DNA of 64,000 bases from Staphylococcus shinii (GTDB lineage: Bacteria > Bacillota > Bacilli > Staphylococcales > Staphylococcaceae): contig NZ_JAGEVL010000001.1 of assembly GCF_017583065.1 (NCBI RefSeq), positions 744,001 through 808,000 of the forward strand, in the 5' to 3' direction. Shown piece by piece: positions 1 through 9,299 of this stretch (positions are counted from its first letter, which is position 1; each line of letters begins with the position of its first letter). Position numbers and translations under genes: made by a program. The notes under the pieces are model-generated. The model saw nothing but the letters and a program-made list of their open reading frames with translations, ran no database searches and was not told where the DNA came from.

Positions 1-74
1 TGCGTACAATAACTCTTTATGTATTGTATGTTTGTTACAACACAATATTATTGCACAATTTTAAACATAGAAGT

Positions 75-80
75 ATTATA
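75..80 (-). promoter_or_regulatory. Possible -10 box of a promoter reading off the left edge
   Basis: On the minus strand this reads TATAAT, after an AT-rich tract with no good -35 box. With the cre-like and palindromic sites just upstream it could serve a leftward gene outside the window. In S. aureus the gene after uvrC is sdhC, but that gene is not visible here. Confidence 0.4.
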
Positions 81-120
81 CAAAGTCTATTTTTATACAT
101 AATTTAAAATACAGTGTTAA

Positions 121-134
121 TGAGAATATTCTCA
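121..134. promoter_or_regulatory. Perfect 14-nt palindrome TGAGAATATTCTCA
   Basis: The sequence TGAGAATATTCTCA is a perfect dyad. Its heptamer TGAGAAT recurs in the palindrome at 217-231. Both resemble the Fur-family 7-1-7 pattern TGATAATnATTATCA with one symmetric change, although this copy lacks the central base. The operator role is inferred. Confidence 0.4.
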
Positions 135-137
135 ATT

Positions 138-152
138 AGAAAACGCTTCCAC
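138..152 (-). promoter_or_regulatory. cre-like site (CcpA operator)
   Basis: The minus strand reads GTGGAAGCGTTTTCT, which fits the Gram-positive cre consensus WTGNAANCGNWNNCW at every position but the first. It lies upstream of the possible leftward promoter. A CcpA site would fit a TCA-cycle operon such as sdhCAB, which follows uvrC in S. aureus; that gene is outside the window. Confidence 0.6.
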
Positions 153-212
153 ATACATGTAAAAAAAGAATTCCTGTTATTTGCTATTGTAACACTAATT
201 AAATAGAAAATG

Positions 213-235
213 GGCATGAGAATGATTCTCATGCC
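213..235. terminator. uvrC terminator hairpin containing a Fur-like palindrome
   Basis: The 10-bp arms ggcatgagaa/ttctcatgcc sit 13 nt past the uvrC stop codon. On the minus strand the stem is followed by a moderately T-rich tract. The core at 217-231, TGAGAATGATTCTCA, matches the Fur 7-1-7 consensus at 13 of 15 positions, so it may be an operator as well as, or instead of, a terminator. Confidence 0.55.
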
Positions 236-247
236 ACAAAGTTTTCA

Positions 248-2035
248 CTACTTTTTGTCATATAACGCTTGATGAAGATTCTCAGCAACATTTTGTGGGA
301 GCCCTGATTTTTTTAAATCTTCTACGCTTGCTGCTTTCATTTTCTTAATAGAACCAAATGTACGTAATAATTTTGTTTTTCTTTTAGCGCCAATACCTTC
401 TACAGTATCCAATACAGATTGTAACCCAGTCTTCTGTCTTGTTTGTCTATGGAATGTAATCGCAAATCTATGCACTTCATCTTGTATTCTTTGAAGTAAA
501 TAAAATGGTTGACTATTTTTCTTCATGGGAACAACCTCTGCATTTTCACCGTAAAGAATTTCTGATGTTTGGTGCTTATCATTTTTACGTAGTCCTGCTA
601 CAGGTATATCAAGCCCTAATTCATTTTCAAGGACATCAAGTACACCGCTCATGTGTCCTTTACCGCCATCTACAATAATCAAGTCTGGTAATGGACTACC
701 TTCATTAAGTACTCGCGTATAACGTCGACGCACAACTTCTCGCATAGATTTATAATCATCTGGACCTACTACTGTCTTTATCTTATATTTACGGTAACCT
801 TTTTTATTAGGTTTACCATCCACAAATGATACCATTGCCGAAACAGGATTAACTCCTTGAATATTTGAGTTATCAAAAGCCTCTATACGAATTGGTGTTT
901 GAATGCCCATCACATCACCAAGCTCTTCTATTGCTTTTACTGTACGTGATTCATCTTTGGCAATTAATTCAAATTTATTTTCAAGTGTGATTTCGGCATT
1001 ATGATTAGCTAAGTCTACCATATCTTTCTTTTTACCTTTAAGAGGCTGAACAATTTTAGTATCTACAACTGATTGGATAATTTCTTTATCAAGATGCTTT
1101 GGGACATGTACTTCTTTAGGTAAAATATGCTGATTCAAATCATAAAACTGACCAATGAATGTATAGAATTCTTCTTCTTCCGTCTGTTGAATGGGTATCA
1201 TCGTAGCATCTCTTTTAATCATATTTCCTTGTCTTATAAAGAAGACTTGAATACACATCCAACCTTTTGACACACTATAGCCGAATACATCTCTAATAGT
1301 GCTGTCAGAGGAGGTAACTTTTTGTTTTTTATTTAAATTGTGTATATGTTGAATTAAATCTCGGTACTCTTTTGCACGTTCAAAATCTAATGACTCACTA
1401 GCTTCTTGCATTTTTTGTTCTAAATTATGCAAAATTGTCTTATCTTCACCGTTTAAGAAATCTGTAATTTCTTTTGTCATCTCAGCATATTTTTCTAAAT
1501 CAACTGGATAAACACAAGGGCCTAAGCATTGTCCTATATGATAATACAGACATAATTTATCAGGCATTTTATCACATTTTCTAAAGGGATAAATACGATC
1601 TAATAGTTTTTTAGTTTCTTGTGCTGAATAAGCATTAGGATATGGTCCAAAGTACTTACCGCTTCCCTTTTTAACAGTACGTGTAACAATTAACCTCGGA
1701 TATTTTTCTTTAGTTATTTTAATAAAAGGATAACTTTTGTCATCTTTTAATAAAATATTGTATCTAGGTTGATATTGTTTGATTAGGTTTAGTTCTAACA
1801 ATAAGGATTCTGTTTCACTCGATGTCACAATAAACTCAAAATTTCTAATTTCACTTACTAAGCGTGTCGTCTTAGCGTCATGTGCTCCTGTAAAATAAGA
1901 TCTTAATCTATTTCTTAACTTTTTGGCTTTACCAACATAGATGATTTGGTTATTGCGGTCTTTCATTAAATAACAACCTGGTTCAGTAGGAACCACCGTA
2001 AGTTTTTGTTTAATTTCTTTTTGATATGTTTCCAT
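248..2035 (-). CDS. uvrC: Excinuclease ABC subunit C
   Basis: UvrC makes both incisions around bulky DNA lesions in nucleotide excision repair, acting on the UvrB-DNA complex. The 595-aa length is usual. The GIY-YIG nuclease domain is at about residues 14-95 ([19 protein letters not shown]). A UVR motif that contacts UvrB lies near residues 203-238 ([13 protein letters not shown]). The RNase H-like C-terminal nuclease core follows ([21 protein letters not shown]), then a C-terminal helix-hairpin-helix region ([17 protein letters not shown]). A Shine-Dalgarno AAAGGAGG precedes the ATG. The gene lies downstream of trxA, separated by that gene's terminator. Confidence 0.97.
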   Translation of the reverse strand: METYQKEIKQKLTVVPTEPGCYLMKDRNNQIIYVGKAKKLRNRLRSYFTGAHDAKTTRLVSEIRNFEFIVTSSETESLLLELNLIKQYQPRYNILLKDDKSYPFIKITKEKYPRLIVTRTVKKGSGKYFGPYPNAYSAQETKKLLDRIYPFRKCDKMPDKLCLYYHIGQCLGPCVYPVDLEKYAEMTKEITDFLNGEDKTILHNLEQKMQEASESLDFERAKEYRDLIQHIHNLNKKQKVTSSDSTIRDVFGYSVSKGWMCIQVFFIRQGNMIKRDATMIPIQQTEEEEFYTFIGQFYDLNQHILPKEVHVPKHLDKEIIQSVVDTKIVQPLKGKKKDMVDLANHNAEITLENKFELIAKDESRTVKAIEELGDVMGIQTPIRIEAFDNSNIQGVNPVSAMVSFVDGKPNKKGYRKYKIKTVVGPDDYKSMREVVRRRYTRVLNEGSPLPDLIIVDGGKGHMSGVLDVLENELGLDIPVAGLRKNDKHQTSEILYGENAEVVPMKKNSQPFYLLQRIQDEVHRFAITFHRQTRQKTGLQSVLDTVEGIGAKRKTKLLRTFGSIKKMKAASVEDLKKSGLPQNVAENLHQALYDKK

Positions 2036-2367
2036 AATCAGAGCAGCCTCCTTTCTTTATCATTTTTATACTGGTTAAACTTGGCTTATAAAGACAAAAG
2101 CGTTACTACTAAAAATCTATATCTACACTATTATAAAATAGCTTGGCTACATTACACAATTTATTGAAATCTCTACACTTTAACTTTATAAGTGCTTATA
2201 TAAGATGACACTATTAGACGAACAATACTAGCTTCTATCAACAAAGCATTTAAGATTAAACTCATCTATAAGATTAAGAGGTTGGTCTCATTTCAATAAA
2301 TTACTTTTCATATGATTAAAAAATCCAGGACATTGATATGTCCCGGATTAGGTTCTTCTTTAGTATA
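2036..2367. other. uvrC-trxA intergenic region
   Basis: It holds the uvrC ribosome binding site next to the start codon and the trxA terminator at the other end. The AT-rich middle (about 2090-2300) has no convincing gene or hairpin. A uvrC promoter must lie here if trxA read-through is not used, but no consensus match stands out. Confidence 0.6.
2318..2348 (-). terminator. trxA intrinsic terminator
   Basis: On the minus strand the arms atccgggacat/atgtcctggat with a 4-nt loop are followed by TTTTTT. It belongs to the 'gggacat' terminator type that recurs after pdhD. Confidence 0.88.
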
Positions 2368-2682
2368 TTATAAGTGTTTTTCGATTACTTCAGCTAAGTT
2401 TTCTTTAGGTTGGAAACCTACAACTTTATCTACGGGTTCGCCATCTTTAAATACGATTAAAGTTGGGATACTCATAACTTCAAATTTAGCAGCTGTTGAT
2501 GGATTTTCATCTACATCAAGTTTTAAAATATTAGCCTTACCTTCAAAATCACCAGCTAAATCTTCTAATACTGGAGCAATCATCTTACAAGGGCCACACC
2601 AAGTTGCCCAAAAATCTACTAAATTTACCCCTGATTGAATATTTTCATCAAAGTTTGAATCCGTTACTTTTACGATTGCCAT
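2368..2682 (-). CDS. trxA: Thioredoxin
   Basis: Thioredoxin is a cytosolic dithiol reductant for ribonucleotide reductase, methionine sulfoxide reductases and other oxidised proteins. The 104-aa protein carries the active site WCGPCK near residue 29, the cis-Pro loop MSIPTL, and the usual C-terminal helix. The frame stays open upstream to a TTG at 2691, but AAGGAGG sits 10 nt before the ATG at 2682 and only 2 nt before the TTG, so the start is set at MAIVKV. It is probably transcribed alone from an extended -10 promoter. Confidence 0.97.
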   Translation of the reverse strand: MAIVKVTDSNFDENIQSGVNLVDFWATWCGPCKMIAPVLEDLAGDFEGKANILKLDVDENPSTAAKFEVMSIPTLIVFKDGEPVDKVVGFQPKENLAEVIEKHL

Positions 2683-2719
2683 AACTGCCAATCCTCCTTA
2701 AATTTCAAATGATGAAGAA

Positions 2720-2728
2720 ATTATAACA
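2720..2728 (-). promoter_or_regulatory. Extended -10 promoter of trxA
   Basis: The minus strand reads TGTTATAAT, a perfect extended -10 (TGnTATAAT), about 40 nt before the trxA start codon and between mutS2 and trxA. No strong -35 is seen, as is common for extended -10 promoters. Confidence 0.6.
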
Positions 2729-2763
2729 GACTTTATGATATTCTGCATACCTCTTGCTCACGA

Positions 2764-5112
2764 TTATTTTAATTCTACCACGGTTACACCAAATCCGCCT
2801 TCACTTGGCATCCCGTTTCTATATGATGACACACTTTTGTGCCGTTTCAAATGATTTTGCACACCTTTTTGTAAAGCACCTGTACCTTTACCGTGAATAA
2901 TATAAACTTGTTCATAGTTACTTAGCACAGCTTGATCTAGATATTGGTCTACCGCGACCATTGCTTCATCATAACGGTAGCCACGTAAATCAAGTTCCAT
3001 TTTAATACTTTGTCTATTTTCGCGTTTAATCATTTTAGTAGGCTCTTCTTTAGTTTTCTTAGTTTTTTCCAAGTCTTCTAAAGGTAGTTTCATCTTGATT
3101 ATACCCATTTGTACTACTGCTTCATTATTATCAATTAGTTCTAACACTTCACCTTTTTGACCGTAAGTCAATACTTTAACTTCGTCACCAGTTTTAATCG
3201 TATCCCATTTTTTCTTTTCAACATTTTGTTTAATTGATTTAGCTTCATACTGATCGTCCAATTGTTTCTTCTTATCAATCAGTTCATGTTCTTTTACATC
3301 TGCACCTTTTTTATCTCTTAATTCACGTAATTCTTTTAAAATCTCATCCGCTTCATTAGTAGCTGATTTCACACGTTGATTCGCTTTTTCTTTCGCTTCA
3401 TTCATGAGTTGCTTTTCATGGTTTTGATATTGTTCATATTGTTTTGCTAAAGCATCATGTGTATCTTGAGCTTCTCTAAGCAGTTGGTCTAACTCAATTC
3501 GTTGTTCATCTACACGTTTTGAATTTGTTTCAAGCGAAGCTATCATTTCATTAATTTCTTGTTCGTCTTGGCCAATCATAGATTTAGCTTTTTGAATAAC
3601 TTGAATGTTTAGCCCTAGTTTTTTTGAAATGTCAAAAGCGTTTGAACGTCCTGGGACACCCATCAATAATTTATATGTTGGGCTCAGTGTATTAACATCA
3701 AACTCTACACTCGCATTCATAACTCCGTCTCTATTATAACTATATGCTTTTAATTCTGGATAGTGTGTAGTTGCCATTACTAAAGAACCTATATCATGTA
3801 CATAATCCAAAATACTCATTGCTAAAGCAGCACCTTCGCTTGGATCTGTTCCAGCGCCTAATTCATCGAATAAAATCAAACTATGCTTTGTTGTTTCTTG
3901 TAAAATCTCAACGATATTTTTCATATGAGAAGAAAATGTAGAAAGTGATTGTTCAATAGATTGTTCATCACCAATGTCACAGAAAACATTTTCAAATACA
4001 CTCAACTTACTACCATCAAGTGTAGGAATTAACATACCTGATTGTGCCATCATAATGATTAAACCAAGCGTTTTTAACGTAACTGTTTTACCACCAGTAT
4101 TAGGACCAGTAATAATAACCGTCTCAATATCTTGTGCAAATTCAATCGTATTAGCTACAACAGTATCTCTATCCAATAAAGGATGATAAGCTTTTGGTAG
4201 ATATACTGTTCTTTCAGCAGTAAATTCTGGTTTAGTTCCTTTAATTGAACTCGCATAACGCGCTTTGGCAGTTAGGAAATCAATTTGTCCCATTATAGAT
4301 TCTGACATTAAACAAGCTTCAGCTTCTTCCGCCACATAGCCCGTGAGTTCAGATAAAATTCTTTCTTTTTCAACTGCTTCATCATTACGTAAACGGCTAA
4401 TTTGATTACTCATTTCTACAATAGATGATGGTTCAATATATAAAGTCTGTCCTGAAGCCGATTGATCATGAACAATACCATTAAAATCTTGTCTATACTC
4501 AGCTTTAACCGGTATAACATTACGTTCATTACGTACAGTTACAATTGCATCGGAAAGTTTTTTCTGATTACTTTGGCTTTTAACAATTTTATCTAAGTTT
4601 TGTTTGATACGCTGTGTCGTACTAGAAATTTTACTTCTAATACCTTGTAATTCATAACTGGCATTGTCATATAAATCATACGCATCACATTTTTCGTGTA
4701 TACTTTGATATAAAGTTGTTAAAATTGGTAACTGTTCCATTCTATCATTGAGAATTGGGTAATTAATCGTTTCTTCTTCGCTTATAAGATTGTTATAAAA
4801 TGTCTTATATTGATTTTGTATTTGTATAAGACGTTTAATTACATTTAATTCACTCACATTCAGCACGCCACCAATACTAGCTCTATGAATAAACGCTGAA
4901 ACTTTTGCTAACCCGCTTAAACTAGGCATACGATGTTTGTTGTAAATTTGTGCAATTTCATCAGTCTCATTCATTTGAAATTCTACAGTATTAAAATCCG
5001 TAGCAGGTGTCATAGCTATAACTTTTTCTTTTCCTAAATCACTAATTGCTTCATTTTCAACTAACAATTTGATTTTATCGAATTCTAAGACATCTAATGA
5101 TTTCTGTCTCAT
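2764..5112 (-). CDS. mutS2: MutS2 ATPase/endonuclease
   Basis: MutS2 is a MutS-family ATPase without mismatch-repair function. In Gram-positives it is implicated in suppressing recombination and in rescue of collided ribosomes. The 782-aa protein has the core clamp, an ABC-type ATPase with Walker A GPNTGGKT near residue 334 and Walker [13 protein letters not shown], a long charged coiled coil at about 510-630, a KOW-like stretch ([13 protein letters not shown]), and a C-terminal Smr nuclease domain (LDLRG, HGKGTG). Its start lies 9 nt after the polX stop codon, so the two are co-transcribed. Confidence 0.96.
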   Translation of the reverse strand: MRQKSLDVLEFDKIKLLVENEAISDLGKEKVIAMTPATDFNTVEFQMNETDEIAQIYNKHRMPSLSGLAKVSAFIHRASIGGVLNVSELNVIKRLIQIQNQYKTFYNNLISEEETINYPILNDRMEQLPILTTLYQSIHEKCDAYDLYDNASYELQGIRSKISSTTQRIKQNLDKIVKSQSNQKKLSDAIVTVRNERNVIPVKAEYRQDFNGIVHDQSASGQTLYIEPSSIVEMSNQISRLRNDEAVEKERILSELTGYVAEEAEACLMSESIMGQIDFLTAKARYASSIKGTKPEFTAERTVYLPKAYHPLLDRDTVVANTIEFAQDIETVIITGPNTGGKTVTLKTLGLIIMMAQSGMLIPTLDGSKLSVFENVFCDIGDEQSIEQSLSTFSSHMKNIVEILQETTKHSLILFDELGAGTDPSEGAALAMSILDYVHDIGSLVMATTHYPELKAYSYNRDGVMNASVEFDVNTLSPTYKLLMGVPGRSNAFDISKKLGLNIQVIQKAKSMIGQDEQEINEMIASLETNSKRVDEQRIELDQLLREAQDTHDALAKQYEQYQNHEKQLMNEAKEKANQRVKSATNEADEILKELRELRDKKGADVKEHELIDKKKQLDDQYEAKSIKQNVEKKKWDTIKTGDEVKVLTYGQKGEVLELIDNNEAVVQMGIIKMKLPLEDLEKTKKTKEEPTKMIKRENRQSIKMELDLRGYRYDEAMVAVDQYLDQAVLSNYEQVYIIHGKGTGALQKGVQNHLKRHKSVSSYRNGMPSEGGFGVTVVELK

Positions 5113-5121
5113 CTAATCCCT

Positions 5122-6834
5122 CTATTTCTTCAATTTAATATTATTTTCTATTAGCGATTTAAAATCTTCGCGAGACATCGTATTAATAACTCTATCTTTT
5201 TTTACAAATCCTTTTTGTGCAGTTGCGATACCATATTTCATAAATTCTAAATGATCTATATGATGTGCATCTGTATTAATTGTTAATTTAACATTAGGAT
5301 GTTTTTTTACAGTTTCTGCATTTAAATCTAAGCGTTTAGGATTTGCGTTAATTTCTAAAATTGTATTTGTTTCAGCTGCTATCTCACATAATCTGTCAAT
5401 ATCCGGTTCATAGCCTGGACGTTTACCTATGATGCGTCCTGTCGGATGCGCAATATGCCTAACATAAGGGTTACGGCATGCATTTTCCAAACGTTGCATA
5501 ATTTCCTCTTGTGATTGATTAAAACTTTGATGTATTGCAGCTATAACATAATCTAATTGTGCTAATACTTCATCATCATAATCTAAACGTCCATCTGGTA
5601 ATATATCCATTTCTATTCCTGAATAAATATCAATTTCATCATATTTCTCATTTAAAGCTTTTATTTCTTCATTCTGGCGTAATAACCTTTCTACAGACAA
5701 ACCGTTTGCTACTTTCAAACTCTGCGAATGGTCTGTAATTACCATAAATTGATATCCTTTTGCAATATTAGCTTTGATCATTTCTTCTAAACTAAATGCA
5801 CCATCACTATATGTTGTATGCATATGAATATCTCCTTGGATATCATCTAATTTTATAATCTCTGATAAGTCTTTATCAAACTCACTGCCATCTTCTCTAA
5901 TTGCAGGTTCAATCCAATTAACACCAAAATGTTCGTAAATCTCTTTTTCACTTTGGTATTGAATGATGTTTCCATCTGCTTGTTCAATTCCATATTCGCT
6001 CACTTTTTCATCTTGTTCTTTTGCTAATTGACGTATGCGAATATTATGATCTTTGGAACCTGTAAAGTGCTGTAATGTATGATAAAACGCTGATGGTTCG
6101 ATCAGCCTAAAATCAACACCAATGGTTTCATCATCAAAACTCAGCTCTAATGATACCTTTGTTTGACCAACGGCAACATCTTTAACTTTGTTCGGAATAT
6201 TTAATAATGCTTGTTGTACATTGGCTGGTTCATCTGTACTAATTATATAATCTAAATCCTTACTCATTTCTTTATATCTTCTAAAACTTCCAGCAACTTC
6301 ATATTGTACAACGGCGTCAATTTGTAACAAATATGCATCTATAATTTTATTTAACCCACGCATTTGGTCAATAGGATAATTATCTTTTTTAGCGCCTAAT
6401 GCTTTTACAGCTTCCAATATATTTTGTTCTGTCTTTTTGGCAAAACCACTTAATTCACTTACTAATCCTTGTTCACATGCAGCTTGTAACGCTTCTTTCC
6501 CATCAATATTCAATTCTTTATATAACTTAGCTATTTTTTTACTACCTAATCCTTGAATCTTCAATAATGGAATAAGACCTTCTGGTACTTCTTGCTTCAA
6601 AGATTCTAATGTAGATGATGTGCCATGTTTTCGGTATTCATCTATTACGTCACCTACGCCTTTGCCGATACCTTTTAATTGAGTCACATCTTCTATTTGT
6701 TCTATAGGACGTTCGTCAATTTCAAGGCTTTGCGCGGCTTTTCTATATGCAGATACTTTAAATGTATTTTCACCTTTTAATTCCATATAAGTAGCTATTT
6801 TTTCTAATAATTGAATAATATCTTTTTTTGTCAT
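5122..6834 (-). CDS. polX: DNA polymerase/3'-5' exonuclease PolX
   Basis: PolX is a family X repair polymerase with a fused PHP exonuclease, used in gap filling and base excision repair. The N-terminal half has HhH motifs (LKGIGKGVGD, IQGLGSKKIAKLY) and the nucleotidyltransferase core (GSFRRYKEMSKDLDYII). The C-terminal PHP domain shows HMHTTYSDG, DHSQ, GIEMDIL, HPTG and NTDAHH metal ligands. The frame extends 9 codons upstream, but TATGGAG precedes the ATG at 6834, giving 570 aa, the usual staphylococcal length. It heads a polX-mutS2 transcript. Confidence 0.95.
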   Translation of the reverse strand: MTKKDIIQLLEKIATYMELKGENTFKVSAYRKAAQSLEIDERPIEQIEDVTQLKGIGKGVGDVIDEYRKHGTSSTLESLKQEVPEGLIPLLKIQGLGSKKIAKLYKELNIDGKEALQAACEQGLVSELSGFAKKTEQNILEAVKALGAKKDNYPIDQMRGLNKIIDAYLLQIDAVVQYEVAGSFRRYKEMSKDLDYIISTDEPANVQQALLNIPNKVKDVAVGQTKVSLELSFDDETIGVDFRLIEPSAFYHTLQHFTGSKDHNIRIRQLAKEQDEKVSEYGIEQADGNIIQYQSEKEIYEHFGVNWIEPAIREDGSEFDKDLSEIIKLDDIQGDIHMHTTYSDGAFSLEEMIKANIAKGYQFMVITDHSQSLKVANGLSVERLLRQNEEIKALNEKYDEIDIYSGIEMDILPDGRLDYDDEVLAQLDYVIAAIHQSFNQSQEEIMQRLENACRNPYVRHIAHPTGRIIGKRPGYEPDIDRLCEIAAETNTILEINANPKRLDLNAETVKKHPNVKLTINTDAHHIDHLEFMKYGIATAQKGFVKKDRVINTMSREDFKSLIENNIKLKK

Positions 6835-6853
6835 TATTTTCACTCCATAGAAA

Positions 6854-6907
6854 AAGGTCAAGACAGATTACTGCTTCAAATTCAGTAAATTGGTTATGTC
6901 CTGACCT
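6854..6907 (-). terminator. Long hairpin terminator after cvpA-like gene
   Basis: The outer arms aggtcaagaca/tgtcctgacct pair with one G-U, and an inner ttactg/cagtaa stem extends the hairpin. On the minus strand it is followed by TTTTTCT. It separates zapA-cvpA from polX, whose Shine-Dalgarno lies just beyond. Confidence 0.65.
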
Positions 6908-6950
6908 CCTATATTTTATAAAACTTTATATGTTTATATTCTAAAACATT

Positions 6951-7472
6951 CTATATATTTAGTACATAAGTTGATATAAATGGTACGTGAAATATAAAGT
7001 GTTCAGCTAAATGGCCTTCCATCAACTGTTGTTGCATGAATTCAAGTGGGTACATTGAAATCATATAAACCAAAGTAGCGCAAATAATAGTTGAAGAAAT
7101 AACACTCATTATTACACCTAACATACGACTTACCCAATTAGGCTTTCTAGATGTAATTACATTATCAAATACAACGACAATAGCATAACAAATTACTTTA
7201 GTAACAGTTGCTATAATCAAAAATGCTATAATATGATCAAAACGCTGCTGTAGATTATCAAATTGAAATGCATAGTTCAAATCATATGCACGCGTTTTAG
7301 GAAATGGCACAAATAATTCTAATCGTTGTGAAATTTGTGAATGTAAACGATGGGCCACCCAAAGTGAGAATATGGTTGAACCTAAATGTAACGACCCCAA
7401 CCAAATACCTCTTCTAAACCCAATCATGCCTATGTAAAGGAAAATAATTATGATTATTAAATCGCTAATCAT
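6951..7472 (-). CDS. CvpA family membrane protein
   Basis: This 173-aa protein has four hydrophobic segments (about residues 2-20, 26-42, 76-100 and 115-140) and the arginine-containing first loop (IGMIGFRRGIWLG) seen in CvpA/YshB proteins. CvpA proteins are inner-membrane proteins tied to colicin V production and envelope stress in other bacteria; the role in staphylococci is not established. Its ATG overlaps the zapA stop by one base (TAATG), which indicates translational coupling. Confidence 0.85.
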   Translation of the reverse strand: MISDLIIIIIFLYIGMIGFRRGIWLGSLHLGSTIFSLWVAHRLHSQISQRLELFVPFPKTRAYDLNYAFQFDNLQQRFDHIIAFLIIATVTKVICYAIVVVFDNVITSRKPNWVSRMLGVIMSVISSTIICATLVYMISMYPLEFMQQQLMEGHLAEHFIFHVPFISTYVLNI

Positions 7473-7738
7473 TATTCTTCTCTATTTTTTAATTGTTTTA
7501 TTTCTTGTTGTAAACGGTAATTTTCTTCTTCTAGCTGTACTTTTTCATGCATTATGTTTACGGCTGTAAGAATAGCTTTTCTAGTAGTATCAAGACCTGC
7601 GCTTTTACTAGCTAGTGTTTTCAGTCTCTCATCTACTAAATGCGCTACATAACGGATATGCTCAGGGTTGTCTTCTCCGACAATTGTATAATGTTGATCA
7701 TTTATAGTTACGTTAATCCGATTTTTAAACTCACCCAT
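7472..7738 (-). CDS. zapA: Cell division protein ZapA
   Basis: ZapA binds FtsZ and bundles its protofilaments at the division septum. The 88-aa protein has the N-terminal globular part (NRINVTINDQHYTIVGEDNPEHIRYVA) and the C-terminal coiled coil (about residues 60-88, EKVQLEEENYRLQQEIKQL). Its order with the cvpA-like gene, polX and mutS2 matches other Firmicutes. It is the first gene of the cluster, divergent from rnhC. Confidence 0.93.
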   Translation of the reverse strand: MGEFKNRINVTINDQHYTIVGEDNPEHIRYVAHLVDERLKTLASKSAGLDTTRKAILTAVNIMHEKVQLEEENYRLQQEIKQLKNREE

Positions 7739-8046
7739 ATAATAACTCCTGACTTTGAATGTAAATTTCCGAACTTATTCTTTCATTAATTCCATTAAGT
7801 ATGTAATTTAGTTATTTAGAATATTTATCACGAACTATTATACACGACATAATATTATTTTGTAAGTGGTGAGATTTGTTATATTAGAATTTCTTGTGAT
7901 TTATTCTTTTTTTGTCTATATAAAAAGATTTTCTCTAATCTTTATATATACTATCCATTCGTGCTATTCTCAAATTTTATACGTGTGATATGATATTAAA
8001 TGTCTAAATTTTAATTAAGATACTTATATAAAGCGAGGTCAATAAC
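7739..8046. other. zapA-rnhC divergent intergenic region
   Basis: This is an AT-rich divergent promoter region. Toward rnhC, TATGAT at about 7990 with TTCTCA 16 nt upstream is the best promoter candidate. A weak stem aaagatt/aatcttt lies at about 7925-7943. No gene or strong operator is seen. Confidence 0.5.
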
Positions 8047-8985
8047 ATGTCTAATGTTGTACACAAACTAACTAAACAACAAATCGACCAATTACTGTCG
8101 AAAATACCTTTTGATACTACAAATGTATCTCAAGGTATGAAAGCTAAAACAAAATATAAAAATACATCTATTTCTGTATATAATTCAAATAAGGTAATGT
8201 TTCAAGGTAAAGATGCTGAATCCATCGCAGCCCAATTATTACCAAATGCCATTCCCACTAAAAAAAACGCAACTAAAACATCTAAATCATCAAATTCACA
8301 ACAAACAATACAATATAACCGCTATCAATGTATAGGAAGTGATGAAGCTGGCAGTGGAGATTACTTTGGACCGCTTACGGTATGTGCCGCTTATGTTTCT
8401 AAAAAAAATATTCAAATCTTAAAAACATTAGGCGTAGATGACTCCAAAAGATTAACTGATGCTAAGATTGTTGAACTAGCAGAACAACTTGTAACTTTTA
8501 TCCCTCACTCATTGTTAACAATGAACAATGAGAAATATAACGAAAAACAAAAAGCTGGGTGGTCTCAAGTGAAAATGAAAGCTGTGTTACACAATGAAGC
8601 TATTAAAAATGTGACACAAAAAATTGATACGGAGGAGTTAGATTATATTGTCATTGACCAATTCGCTGAGCCTGGCGTATACAAACGCTACGCGTTGAGC
8701 GAACTACCATTTAGTAGTAAAACTAAATTCGAAACTAAAGGAGAATCAAAATCCATTGCCATTGCAGCTGCAAGTATTATCTCACGATATGCGTTCGTTA
8801 AACATATGGATAGTTTATCTCGTGCAGCAAAAATGGAAATCCCTAAAGGTGCGAGTAACAAAGTTGACTTAACCGCCGCTAAATTAATTGAGCGTAAAGG
8901 CATAGCTTATCTTGATAGTATTTCAAAAAAACATTTTGCAAATAGACAAAAGGCTGAAAACTTAGTACAAAAAAAATATAAATAA
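8047..8985 (+). CDS. rnhC: Ribonuclease HIII
   Basis: RNase HIII degrades the RNA strand of RNA-DNA hybrids and helps remove R-loops and primers. The 312-aa protein has the N-terminal TBP-like substrate-binding domain (about residues 1-85, including the [16 protein letters not shown] stretch). The catalytic RNase HII-type domain follows, with [21 protein letters not shown] and VIDQFAEP carrying the acidic ligands. The glycine-rich GSDEAGSGD variant and the extra N-terminal domain distinguish HIII from HII. A bidirectional hairpin follows. Confidence 0.96.
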   Translation: MSNVVHKLTKQQIDQLLSKIPFDTTNVSQGMKAKTKYKNTSISVYNSNKVMFQGKDAESIAAQLLPNAIPTKKNATKTSKSSNSQQTIQYNRYQCIGSDEAGSGDYFGPLTVCAAYVSKKNIQILKTLGVDDSKRLTDAKIVELAEQLVTFIPHSLLTMNNEKYNEKQKAGWSQVKMKAVLHNEAIKNVTQKIDTEELDYIVIDQFAEPGVYKRYALSELPFSSKTKFETKGESKSIAIAAASIISRYAFVKHMDSLSRAAKMEIPKGASNKVDLTAAKLIERKGIAYLDSISKKHFANRQKAENLVQKKYK

Positions 8986-9299
8986 GAAAATAACACTACT
9001 TTCAACCTATCATTTACCATTATCTTCTCTTAACATTATGACGCGTTCATTGAAAGATTTTTCTAGTTACACTGTAAATCTAGTAGGTCTTATTTAATAC
9101 ATCAAATAATCTGATATAAATATAAAACACACCTCCATGTTTGAAATCGTACTTAATCCCAAAAGTTGGACTAAAATCTAACTTTTAGAAGTGCACGTCA
9201 ATGGAGGTGTGTTTTTAGTTTATATGTTTACTTTAAACCACTTTCAACTATATTCTATATTTTTTATAGTATTAAAAGCATATAGCAATTTAAGTATGA
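8986..9299. other. rnhC-pheT convergent intergenic region
   Basis: The main content is the long palindromic hairpin at 9124-9216, described separately. The remaining AT-rich sequence (8986-9120 and 9217-9299) has no recognisable gene. Confidence 0.6.
9124..9216. terminator. Bidirectional terminator with IS150-end-like inner arms
   Basis: The outer arms aaaacacacctccat and atggaggtgtgttttt pair perfectly and end in A/T runs that would terminate both rnhC and pheST. Inside is a second inverted repeat, cccaaaagttggac against ctaacttttag, around a 6-nt centre. CCCAAAAGTT is typical of IS3-family (IS150 group) ends, which suggests origin from a mobile element. Confidence 0.8.

Noticed and set aside
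2312..2638. A plus-strand frame of about 108 codons across trxA.
   Set aside because: It lies fully antisense to trxA, has no ribosome site and shows no protein family.
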